A stretch of DNA of 52,375 nt from Immundisolibacter sp049322795. GTDB taxonomy: Bacteria > Pseudomonadota > Gammaproteobacteria > Immundisolibacterales > Immundisolibacteraceae. The notes under the pieces are model-generated. The model was given only the letters and a program-made list of their open reading frames with translations. It searched no databases and was not told the DNA's origin. Shown piece after piece: positions 32,118-40,069 of this stretch (position 1 is the first letter of the stretch; each line of letters starts with the position of its first letter). The DNA lies in contig JBMOQH010000020.1 of NCBI GenBank assembly GCA_049322795.1, forward strand, positions 1 through 52,375, written 5' to 3'. Both the position numbers and the translations under genes were made by a program.

Positions 32118-33794
32118 ATGACATACGACCTTCTGATCCACGGCGGCACCGTCGTCGACGGCACCGGCGCCCCGGCCCGGCGCGCCGACGTGGCCATCCA
32201 GGGCGACCGCATCGTCGCCATCGGCGACAACCTGGGCAGTGCGCGCGAGACGCTGGACGCCAGCGGGCTGGTGGTGTCGCCCGGCTTCATCGATCCGCAC
32301 ACCCACTACGACGCGCAGTGGTGCTGGGATCCGCTGCTCAGCAGCAGCGCCTGGCACGGCGTCACGTCCGTGGTCATGGGCAACTGCGGGGTCGGCATCG
32401 CGCCCTGCCGGCCGGCGGCGCGCGAGGTAGCCATGATGGATCTGGTGAACGTCGAGGCCATGCCGGCCGACGTGCTGCGCGCCGGCATCCGCTGGCAGTG
32501 GGAGACGTTCGCCGAGTTCATGGCGGCGGTCGGCGGCGGCGGCGTCGGGCTGAACGTCGGTTTTCTGCTGCCGCTGGCGGCGCTGCGCCATTACGCGATG
32601 GGCGAGGACTCGGGCGCCCGCGGCGCCAACGCGGCCGAGATCGCGCAGATGGCCGCGCACCTGCGGGACGCCATGCAGGCCGGCGCGCTCGGGTTCAGCA
32701 CCACGGTGCTGGCGCAGCACATCGGCCACGGCGGCAAGCCGCTGGCCGCGCGCCTCGCCAGTCGCGACGAGCTGAAGGCCCTGTGCCACGTGCTGCGCGA
32801 TCTTGGCCGCGGCACCATCCAGATCGCCATGGGCGGCGTCGGCGGCGCGCTCAGCGCGGAGCAACAGGACCTGCTGCGCTTCCTGCTCGAGGAAAGCGGC
32901 CGCCCGCTGACCTGGACCTTCCTGCTGGTGCCGGTCGGCAATCCGCAGCGCGCGCTGCAGACACTCGAGGAAACCGACTGGCTGACGCGCATGGGCGCCG
33001 TGCCGCAGGTGTCCTGCCGGCCGTTCCTGACGCAGCTCGAGATGACCAATCCGTTCATCTTCGCCGACCGCAAGACCTTCGCGCCGCTGTTCAACACCGG
33101 CCCCGAGCGCCTGGCCGCCGCCTACCGCGACCCGGCGTTTAGGGATGCGCTGCGCGCCGAGCTGAAACAACCGGGCGCCTTCGCGGACGACTGGACGCGC
33201 CTCGAGCTGCAACAGGTGGAAGCGCAGGGCCTGCAGCCGCTGGTCGGCCGCACGGTGGCGGACATCGCCGCCGAGCGCGGCGCCGACGGGCTGGATACCT
33301 TCCTCGACCTCGCCCTCGAAGACGGGCTGTCGGCACGGTTCCTGTATACGATTTCGAACATCGACCTCGACGTGGTGGCCACGCTCATCAACGACCCCCG
33401 CACCCTGATCGGCGCCTCCGACGGCGGCGCGCATGTCGATCAAATCTGCGACGTCGGCTACGCCACCTGGCTGCTCGGCACCTGGGTGCGCGAGCGCGGC
33501 GCGATGACGCTCGAACGCGCCGTGCGGCGGCTCACGGACGACCCGGCGCGGGTGTTCGGCATTGCCGAGCGCGGCCGGCTGGCGGTCGGCTACAAGGCCG
33601 ACATCGCGGTGTTCGACCCGGCCACGGTCGGCTCGAATCGGCTGGCGCGGGCGGTGTTCGACCTGCCGGGCGGCGCGCGGCGGCTGGTGTCGGACGCGCG
33701 CGGCATCGCCGCCACGGTGGTCAACGGCCAGGTGCTGATGCGCGGTGGCCAGGCCGGCACCACGCGCGCCGGCGCGCCGCTGAAGGCGGCCTGA
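32118..33794 (+). CDS. N-acyl-D-amino-acid deacylase (D-aminoacylase family)
   Basis: A 558-residue amidohydrolase of the D-aminoacylase family, which removes the acyl group from N-acyl-D-amino acids such as N-acyl-D-glutamate. Metal-binding GFIDPHTHYDAQ (about 57-68), the bridging cysteine in VVMGNCGVG (about 90-98) and the catalytic Asp in GASDGGAHVDQ (about 433-443) are present. GAGGAGA stands before the ATG. The gltS-like gene follows three bases after the stop, so the pair may release and take up D-glutamate. A related role on other cyclic amides (dihydropyrimidine-like) cannot be excluded. Confidence 0.9.
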   Translation: MTYDLLIHGGTVVDGTGAPARRADVAIQGDRIVAIGDNLGSARETLDASGLVVSPGFIDPHTHYDAQWCWDPLLSSSAWHGVTSVVMGNCGVGIAPCRPAAREVAMMDLVNVEAMPADVLRAGIRWQWETFAEFMAAVGGGGVGLNVGFLLPLAALRHYAMGEDSGARGANAAEIAQMAAHLRDAMQAGALGFSTTVLAQHIGHGGKPLAARLASRDELKALCHVLRDLGRGTIQIAMGGVGGALSAEQQDLLRFLLEESGRPLTWTFLLVPVGNPQRALQTLEETDWLTRMGAVPQVSCRPFLTQLEMTNPFIFADRKTFAPLFNTGPERLAAAYRDPAFRDALRAELKQPGAFADDWTRLELQQVEAQGLQPLVGRTVADIAAERGADGLDTFLDLALEDGLSARFLYTISNIDLDVVATLINDPRTLIGASDGGAHVDQICDVGYATWLLGTWVRERGAMTLERAVRRLTDDPARVFGIAERGRLAVGYKADIAVFDPATVGSNRLARAVFDLPGGARRLVSDARGIAATVVNGQVLMRGGQAGTTRAGAPLKAA

Positions 33795-33797
33795 GGC

Positions 33798-34979
33798 TTG
33801 CTCACCCTTGGCCTGACCGAAACGCTGGCGCTGGCCGCGCTGGCGGTGGCGACCGGCCAGGGGCTGCGGCGCGCGGTGCCGCTGCTGGCGCGTTACGACC
33901 TGCCGGCGCCGGTGCTGGGCGGGCTGCTTGTGGCACTGGCGATGACCGCGCTGCGCCGGGACGGGCAGGACCTGGTGCGCTTCGACACCACGCTGCAGTC
34001 GCCGCTGATGATCGCGTTCTTCACCACCGTCGGCCTCGGCGCCAGCGTGCGACTGCTGCGCGTGGGCGGTGTGCAGGTGGCGTGGTTTCTGGGTATTGCG
34101 GCGGTCGCCGTGATCGCGCAGAACCTGCTCGGCGCCGGACTCGCCGCCGCCATGGGCCTGCCGCCGCTGCTGGGCGTGCTGGCGGGTTCGGTGACGCTGG
34201 CCGGCGGGCCGGCGACGGGTCTCGCCTTCGCGCCGCTGTTCGAGCAGGCCGGCGTGAGCGGTGCCACGGTGGTGGCGGTGTCGGCGGCCATGGCGGGCAT
34301 CGTCATGGGCGGCCTGTTCGGCGGGCCGCTGGCCGGGCGCATCATCGCCCGCCGGGGTTTGCGCTCGGCCGGGCCGGCGACGCGATCCGCCGAGGCGGCT
34401 GATAGCCCGGCGCCTGCCGACACCGGCGCCGCGCTGCTGCGGGCGGTGATCCTGATCCTGCTCGCCATGTGGCTTGGCGGCTACGTCGCGCGTGGTTTCA
34501 CGGCGCTTGGCTTGACGCTGCCGGCCTACATCGGCGCCATGCTGGCGGCGGCGGTGCTGCGCAATCTGGGTGACCGTCAGCCGCTGCTGCACGTGCCGGT
34601 GCAGGCGGTGGAGAACCTGGGCGCCGTGGCGCTGTCGCTGTTCATCGCCATGGCGCTGATGACGCTGAAGCTCTGGGAGCTGGCGGACCTTGCCCTGCCG
34701 CTGCTCGGGCTGCTGCTGGCGCAGGCGCTGCTGCTGGTGGGGCTGTGCCGGCTGGTGTTCCGCCTGATGGGCGGCGATTTCGACGCCGCCGTGATGGCCG
34801 GCGGGTTCTACGGCTTCATGATGGGCACCACGGCCAACGCCGTGGCCAACATGCAGACCCTGACCGACCGCTACGGGCCGGCGCCGCGCGCGTTTCTGGT
34901 GGTGCCATTGGTCGGCGCGTTCTTCATCGACTTCGTGAATGCACTGCTGATCACGGTGTTCCTGAACGTGCTCGGCTGA
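33798..34979 (+). CDS. gltS: Sodium/glutamate symporter, GltS family
   Basis: A 393-residue inner-membrane protein with about ten or more hydrophobic helices. Family segments are visible: VTLAGGPATGLAFAPLFE (about 134-151) and its counterpart GGFYGFMMGTTANAVANMQ in the C-terminal half, which form the substrate-binding reentrant loops of the two-fold repeat. It imports glutamate with sodium. The start is TTG at 33798 with GAGG just upstream, overlapping the end of the deacylase region, so the two genes form an operon. Repeat copy E follows the stop. Confidence 0.88.
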   Translation: MLTLGLTETLALAALAVATGQGLRRAVPLLARYDLPAPVLGGLLVALAMTALRRDGQDLVRFDTTLQSPLMIAFFTTVGLGASVRLLRVGGVQVAWFLGIAAVAVIAQNLLGAGLAAAMGLPPLLGVLAGSVTLAGGPATGLAFAPLFEQAGVSGATVVAVSAAMAGIVMGGLFGGPLAGRIIARRGLRSAGPATRSAEAADSPAPADTGAALLRAVILILLAMWLGGYVARGFTALGLTLPAYIGAMLAAAVLRNLGDRQPLLHVPVQAVENLGAVALSLFIAMALMTLKLWELADLALPLLGLLLAQALLLVGLCRLVFRLMGGDFDAAVMAGGFYGFMMGTTANAVANMQTLTDRYGPAPRAFLVVPLVGAFFIDFVNALLITVFLNVLG

Positions 34980-34983
34980 CGCC

Positions 34984-35143
34984 TTCGGAAACGCTGAAAA
35001 ATTCCATCCTTGGAATTTTTCAGCTCGCTGCATCGCGGTACATGCCCGCGATGCGCTCCATGAATCAAGGCCTGCTGCCCTGGATTCATTCCGGGACATC
35101 CTGTCCCGGACGAGAAGCGCTGAATAAATCAGCGCTTCGCTAA
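34984..35143 (+). repeat. Multi-hairpin intergenic repeat, copy E
   Basis: The hairpins are GCTGAAAAATTCCA / TGGAATTTTTCAGC, GCATCGCGG / CCGCGATGC, an ATGAATC..GGC / GCC..GGATTCAT stem, CCGGGACA TCC TGTCCCGG and GAAGCGCTGA / TCAGCGCTTC. Hairpin 4 has A-T in place of the G-C pair of the other copies, a clean compensatory change. It lies between the convergent gltS and zinc-ribbon genes; the right edge GCTAA includes the stop (read leftward TAG) of the zinc-ribbon gene. Confidence 0.87.
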
Positions 35144-36348
35144 CCCATCGCCTGCCCGCACTCGCGGCAGTAACGGCCATGCACATGGGTGGCCTTGCCG
35201 CAGTGCGGACAGGGCGCGAGCTGCCCGAAGCCACAGGCCGGGCAGAACGCGCTGCCCGGCGGCAGGGCGAGCCCGCAGTCCTGACACTGGCCGCGAGCGA
35301 TGCGCCGGGCGAGCAGCTTGTCGCGCGCGAACAGCTTGTTCTGCAACACGTAGATCAGCGCCAGGCTGGCGCCGACGGCGAGCCCGATGGCGAGGTAGTT
35401 CCACAGCGCGATGAGATGCAGCGACTCCAGCAGCGTCATCAGCTGCCGCAGGAAACGCCGCGGCAGGATGTCGTAGACCAGCTGCAAGAGCTTGCACAGC
35501 GCCGGGATGAAGGCCACCACCAGCAGGTGCGCCGAGACCAGCGTCTGCACCGCCCGCGCGCGGCGGATGCTGGCGGCGTTCCAGGCGTAGAAAAGCCCCA
35601 GCAGCGGCGCCAGGAACAGCGCCTCCCAGCCCAGCCGGCGCACCGGGTACCAGGTTTCCAGCTGGCGCAGGTCGGCGCGCAGGCGCTCGCGATCGGCCGG
35701 CGCGATGGCGTCGATGCGCTGCCACAGCGCCTGCACGCGGGGCTGGCGGTCGATGGCAGCTTCGAGCTGGGCGAGGCGGCCGGTGACTGCATCGAGCGCG
35801 GCGGTCTTGGCGCCGAGCTCGCGGCCCAGCGTGTCGCCGCGTGCCTGCGCGTCGGACTTGGCGATCCGCTCCAGCAGCGCCGTGTCGTAGCTGCCCTTCA
35901 GGCGTTCGGTCTGCGTGCGCAGATCGGCGCTCTCGCGGCGCAATGCGCGGGCGTCGTCGAACTGCCGGGTCAGCGCCGCGTCGGCCAGCACGGCATCCAG
36001 CGCGCCCAGCAGCGGCGCGCATACCGGATGCGGCGCGGGGTTCGATCGCTGCGTCTGCCAGGCGGGTGCGGCCGCGTGCGCCGCCACCACCTCGCCGAGT
36101 TGCTCCAGCCGGCCGGCCGGTGTCCACTGCCGGTCGAGCACGATGTCGCGGCAGCGCACCGGCGCGGCTTCTTCCGGCTGCGTGAGCTGCGCGGTGTGGC
36201 GCGCCAGTCCGTCGAAGATCGAACTCAGCACGAAGGCATCGAGCAGCAGGACCACGACCAGCGCGGCGCGGCTGAGCGGCTGGCGGTTCAGTTGCGTGAG
36301 GTGGGCGCGCGCGGCGCCGATGTACTGGCGAAGACCTTGTCGCGCCAT
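35140..36348 (-). CDS. Membrane protein with C-terminal double zinc ribbon
   Basis: A 402-residue protein I cannot assign to a named family. It has an N-terminal transmembrane helix (about 27-43), a long soluble part with a predicted coiled coil (about 120-200), a cluster of hydrophobic helices (about 235-335), and two zinc ribbons at the end (CQDCG..CPACG, about 355-375, and CPHCG..CRECG, about 381-400). The helical region plus zinc ribbons suggests a membrane-anchored scaffold. It lies 27 bp after dsbD on the same strand. The stop codon is at the edge of repeat copy E. Confidence 0.75.
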   Translation of the reverse strand: MARQGLRQYIGAARAHLTQLNRQPLSRAALVVVLLLDAFVLSSIFDGLARHTAQLTQPEEAAPVRCRDIVLDRQWTPAGRLEQLGEVVAAHAAAPAWQTQRSNPAPHPVCAPLLGALDAVLADAALTRQFDDARALRRESADLRTQTERLKGSYDTALLERIAKSDAQARGDTLGRELGAKTAALDAVTGRLAQLEAAIDRQPRVQALWQRIDAIAPADRERLRADLRQLETWYPVRRLGWEALFLAPLLGLFYAWNAASIRRARAVQTLVSAHLLVVAFIPALCKLLQLVYDILPRRFLRQLMTLLESLHLIALWNYLAIGLAVGASLALIYVLQNKLFARDKLLARRIARGQCQDCGLALPPGSAFCPACGFGQLAPCPHCGKATHVHGRYCRECGQAMG

Positions 36349-36375
36349 GCGGAATCCCCCCTGCGGTTGGCGTCG

Positions 36376-38490
36376 TCAGCGCGCCACGGCCTCCAGCACC
36401 GCCGCCGGCGTCAGCACGGCCGGCAGCAGCCGCGGCTCGCCCCCCGGCGGATAGTAGACGTACAGCGGCACGCCGCTGCGGCCAAAGCCGGCCAGGGCCT
36501 GCGTGATGGCGGGGTCGTAGCGCGTCCAGTCGGCCGCGAGCGCGGTGATGCCAAGCTCGGCAAAGCGCTTGGCCACCGTGCCCGTATCGAGCGCCACCTG
36601 TTTGTTCACCTGACAGCTGATGCACCAGGCGGCGGTGAAGTCGACGAACACCGGCCGCCCGGCATCGCGCAGTTGCTGCACCCGCTGCGCTGACCAGGGC
36701 TGCCAGTCGATGGCGGCGGTTGCGGGCGCGCCGCGTGCCGGCGCCGCGGCGAGCGCGGCCGGGCGCATGGCCGCGGCAAAGCCGAGCAGGGCGGCGAAGC
36801 CAAGGCCGCTCACGACCACCGCGCCCGGCAGCCAGCGCCGCCGCGGTCCGCGCTGCAGGTGCCCGAAGCCCCAGGCTGCGAAGCCGACGCCAAGCGCCGC
36901 CAGCAGCAACAGCCCCACCGCATCCACGCCCGACTGTCGACCCAGCACCCACACCAGCCACACGGCGGTGGCGAACAGCGGAAAGGCGAGCCCCTGGCGC
37001 AGCGTCGCCATCCACGGCCCGGGTCGCGGCAGGCGCGCCAGCAGCGCCGGCATTTCCGCCAGCGCCAGGTAGGGCAAGGCCATGCCGAGCCCGAGCGCGG
37101 TGAAGATCGTCAGCGCTTCGGCAGCCGGCCGCGCCAGCGCAAAGCCGAGCGCCGCGCCCATGAAGGGCGCCGTGCAGGGCGTGGCCACCAGCACCGCCAG
37201 CACGCCGGTCAGGAACGAGCCGGGATAGCCGACCGGCTGCGGCGCGCTGCCGGCCAGGCGCGACAGGCCGAGCCCGACCTCGAAGGCGCCCATCAGATTG
37301 AGTCCGACCGCCGTCAGCAGCAGCGCCATGGCGGCCACGAAGCCCGGCGATTGCAGCTGAAAGCCCCAGCCGACGCCGCCGCCTGCGGCGCGCAGCGCGA
37401 GCAGCAGCCCCGCCAGCAGCCAGAAACTGACCAGCACGCCGCCCACGAACGCGAGGCCGTGCCGCCGCACCCGGCCCGGATCGCCATGCGCCACCTGGAC
37501 GAAGCTCAGCACCTTCACCGACAGCACCGGGAACACGCAGGGCATGAGGTTCAGGATCAGGCCCCCGAGCAGCGCAAACCCGGCGGCGAGCGCCAGCCCC
37601 ATGCCGGCGGCGGGGGCGTTTGTCGGCGTCGTTACCGGCTGCCCGGCCGGCGGGGCAGCATCGAGCGTGCGCACCGGCACATCCACCGCCAGCGCCGGCA
37701 CCTGTCCGGCCCCATCCCAGCCGCGCGGGTTCACCAACACGCCGGTGAGGCGCTCGAACTGCGCCGCGGCGGTCAGCGTCAGGCGCAGCCGATCGGCCAC
37801 GCGCTCGAGCACCTGCCCGGCGGAGTGCTTCATCTGCCCCTCGCGGTCGGGGAAGAACTGCACGGCGCCGTCCTGCGCCGCCGGCCAGGCCAGATGGACG
37901 TGGTCGCCGAAGCGCGTGGCCTCGAGCGGCACCGCCGGCCACTGCCGCGGCAGCCTGGCGCGGGCGGTGGCGATCGCGCGCTGGCCGGCGGGATCGGGCG
38001 CGGCGCGTTCGAGCACCGGCAGGTCGAGCGCCAGCGTGGCCTGCTCGGGCAGGCACAGGTCCTTGCACACCAGATAGTGGACGGTGCCGCGCAGAGCCAC
38101 CGTGCCGGCGATGCCGGCGGGCGTGGTCAGCGCCACCGGCAGCAGCACCTCGTCCTCGTAGCCGTAGGTGACCACCGGCGGCGGCGACACCTGCGCCGGG
38201 TACGGCCACTCGATGTCGCCGGCCGTGAAGCCGGCCGGCAACTGCCAGTCGATGCGCGGCGCCTGGCCGGAATCGCCGGGGTTTTGCCAGTACACATGCC
38301 AGCCGCGGTCGAGCTCGAAGCGCACGCCGAGCGACACGGGCTGCCCCGGCAGCACGCCCTGCACGTCGGCCAGCAGCGTCACGCGGGCGTGCGGGGGTTC
38401 GCCCTGCGCCGGCGCGACCAGCGGCAGCAGCGCCAGCAGCGCCAGCAGCGCGGCGAGCACGCCGCGCGCCAGCCGCTCAGCGATCCACAT
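36376..38490 (-). CDS. dsbD: Thiol:disulfide interchange protein DsbD (full length, ScsB-like)
   Basis: A 704-residue three-domain protein that carries electrons from cytoplasmic thioredoxin to periplasmic thiol proteins. It has a signal peptide (about 5-28) and an N-terminal domain with the active pair in YLVCKDLCLP. The eight-helix membrane domain has cysteines in LMPCVFPVLSVK and VATPCTAPFMG, and the C-terminal thioredoxin domain has AAWCISCQVNK. The CKDLC spacing (four residues between the cysteines) resembles ScsB more than Escherichia coli DsbD. ATG at 38490 is preferred over an in-frame TTG at 38496. It overlaps the end of the redoxin gene at 38477, indicating cotranscription. Confidence 0.92.
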   Translation of the reverse strand: MWIAERLARGVLAALLALLALLPLVAPAQGEPPHARVTLLADVQGVLPGQPVSLGVRFELDRGWHVYWQNPGDSGQAPRIDWQLPAGFTAGDIEWPYPAQVSPPPVVTYGYEDEVLLPVALTTPAGIAGTVALRGTVHYLVCKDLCLPEQATLALDLPVLERAAPDPAGQRAIATARARLPRQWPAVPLEATRFGDHVHLAWPAAQDGAVQFFPDREGQMKHSAGQVLERVADRLRLTLTAAAQFERLTGVLVNPRGWDGAGQVPALAVDVPVRTLDAAPPAGQPVTTPTNAPAAGMGLALAAGFALLGGLILNLMPCVFPVLSVKVLSFVQVAHGDPGRVRRHGLAFVGGVLVSFWLLAGLLLALRAAGGGVGWGFQLQSPGFVAAMALLLTAVGLNLMGAFEVGLGLSRLAGSAPQPVGYPGSFLTGVLAVLVATPCTAPFMGAALGFALARPAAEALTIFTALGLGMALPYLALAEMPALLARLPRPGPWMATLRQGLAFPLFATAVWLVWVLGRQSGVDAVGLLLLAALGVGFAAWGFGHLQRGPRRRWLPGAVVVSGLGFAALLGFAAAMRPAALAAAPARGAPATAAIDWQPWSAQRVQQLRDAGRPVFVDFTAAWCISCQVNKQVALDTGTVAKRFAELGITALAADWTRYDPAITQALAGFGRSGVPLYVYYPPGGEPRLLPAVLTPAAVLEAVAR

Positions 38491-38749
38491 GGCCAAGATC
38501 GCGTCCGGGCGCCACGCGGTCGCGCACGCGCTGCTTCAGTTCCTTGATGTCCGGGAAACGCCCCTCGGCGGCGCGCGACCAGATCGGCTGATCGTCGACC
38601 GTGACCTCGAACACGCCGCCGCGGCCGGGACGCAGCGCCACCTCGGCCAGCTCGTCCTCGAAGCTCGACAGCAGTTCCTGCGCCATCCAGGCGGCGCGCA
38701 GCAGCCAGCGGCATTGCGTGCAGTAGCTGATGGTGACGCGGTGCGTCAT
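38477..38749 (-). CDS. SelT/SelW/SelH family redoxin
   Basis: A 90-residue Rdx-family protein with the redox pair C10-T-Q-C13 in VTISYCTQCRWLLRA, the position filled by CxxU in selenoproteins of this family; here both are cysteines. The C-terminal half (VFEVTVDDQPIWSR, GRFPDIKELKQRVRD) is typical. The biochemical role in bacteria is unclear; thioredoxin-like activity is inferred. It overlaps dsbD by 14 bp, so the two are probably cotranscribed and may work together. Confidence 0.88.
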   Translation of the reverse strand: MTHRVTISYCTQCRWLLRAAWMAQELLSSFEDELAEVALRPGRGGVFEVTVDDQPIWSRAAEGRFPDIKELKQRVRDRVAPGRDLGHVDR

Positions 38750-38844
38750 GGGGTTCCTTTCCGCTTGCCTTTGCAATGTTGGAGCCGCCTTGAACGGGAG
38801 ATCGGCAACGGCCCGATAATGGCCGTATCCGTCGCCGTCAAGGA

Positions 38845-40017
38845 ATGCCCGTGAGCAACCCAAGCAGCCATCGCACGCCGATTCTGGCGGTGTTTTGCGA
38901 CTTCGAGAACGTGGCGCTGGGCGTGCGCGACGCCAAGTATGACCAGTTCGACATCCGCCGGGTTCTCGAGCGCCTGCTGCTGAAGGGCCCCATCGTGGTC
39001 AAGAAGGCCTACTGCGACTGGGAGCGCTACAAGAAATTCAAGCCCGCGATGCACGAGGCGGCGTTCGAGATGATCGAGATCCCGCACCTGCGCCAGTCCG
39101 GCAAGAACTCGGCCGACATCCGCCTGGTCGTGGACGCGCTCGACCTTTGCTACACCAAAAGTCACGTCAACACCTTCGTCATCGTGTCCGGCGATTCGGA
39201 CTTCTCGCCGCTGGTGTCCAAGCTGCGCGAGAACAACAAGGAGGTGATCGGCGTGGGCGTGGCGAGCTCGACGTCGGACCTGCTGATCGCCAACTGCGAC
39301 GAGTTCATCTACTACGACGACCTGGTGCGCGCGGATGTGGCAAGAAAACCCGCCCGTCGGCGCAGCGCCAAGTCGAAGACCGAGCCGGCCAGGCTCGAGC
39401 CCGCGCCGACCGGGCCCGCCAGCGAGGCGGCAGCGGTCGCGGTCGAAGCGATGCCGGAAGCCGCCAGCGATGAGCCGAAGCGCAAATCCCGCTCGCGCGG
39501 CGGGCGGCGCAAACGCGGCGAAGCGGCGGCGAGCGACGCCGTGGACAGCCTGGCCGCCGCCCTGCCCGCCGCCGACGCGGCCCCCGACGCACTGACCGAA
39601 GATCCGGCCGAACCCGAACCCGAAGCCGCCGCCACCGACGACGACCAACCTGCCAGCAGTCGCGCCGACAAGGGTCTGCGGCTGATCATGGAAACGGTCG
39701 CCGCGCTGGTCGAGGACCGCGGCGAGGAGCAGAAAATCTGGGGCTCGATGGTCAAGCAGACCCTGCGCCGGCGCCGGCCGGGCTTCAACGAGCGCTTCCA
39801 TGGCTTTCGCAGCTTCAACGACATGCTGGAAGAAGCCGCTGCCCGCGGCTGGCTGACTCTGGAGCGCGACAGCAAGTCCGGCGGCTACATCCTGCACCCG
39901 ATCGAGGGCGGTTACGTGCCGCTGCCCATCGAGGACGACCAGGACGAAATCGAGAACGAGTCCGAGCACGGGGCCGAGGCCGGGGTCGAAACGGGTGCGC
40001 CCGCGGCGCTCGAATGA
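38845..40017 (+). CDS. NYN-domain protein with C-terminal LOTUS (OST-HTH) domain
   Basis: A 390-residue protein with an N-terminal NYN (LabA/PIN-like nuclease) domain. Acidic catalytic residues are visible in VFCDFENVALG (about 15-25), KNSADIRLVVDALDL (about 90-104) and IVSGDSDFSPLV (about 114-125). A low-complexity acidic and basic linker (about 170-270) leads to a C-terminal LOTUS/OST-HTH domain (about 275-350), an RNA-binding winged helix. The pairing suggests an RNA nuclease; the target is unknown. ATG at 38845 is used, and GTG at 38851 is an alternative with AAGGA upstream. Confidence 0.88.
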   Translation: MPVSNPSSHRTPILAVFCDFENVALGVRDAKYDQFDIRRVLERLLLKGPIVVKKAYCDWERYKKFKPAMHEAAFEMIEIPHLRQSGKNSADIRLVVDALDLCYTKSHVNTFVIVSGDSDFSPLVSKLRENNKEVIGVGVASSTSDLLIANCDEFIYYDDLVRADVARKPARRRSAKSKTEPARLEPAPTGPASEAAAVAVEAMPEAASDEPKRKSRSRGGRRKRGEAAASDAVDSLAAALPAADAAPDALTEDPAEPEPEAAATDDDQPASSRADKGLRLIMETVAALVEDRGEEQKIWGSMVKQTLRRRRPGFNERFHGFRSFNDMLEEAAARGWLTLERDSKSGGYILHPIEGGYVPLPIEDDQDEIENESEHGAEAGVETGAPAALE

Positions 40018-40069
40018 CGCGTCGCCCGCGCAGGAAGTTCCGAACGGAACACGCCCACGGACCGCATTT

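Noticed and set aside
31893..35234. A 1113-codon minus-strand frame across the deacylase and gltS genes
   Set aside because: It is the antisense of two well-supported genes, has low-complexity His/Gln/Arg composition, and passes through two hairpin repeats. No domain is visible.
40037..40050. GTTCCGAACGGAAC palindrome after the NYN-LOTUS gene
   Set aside because: Six-base arms without a T-run; too short to call a terminator or operator with confidence.
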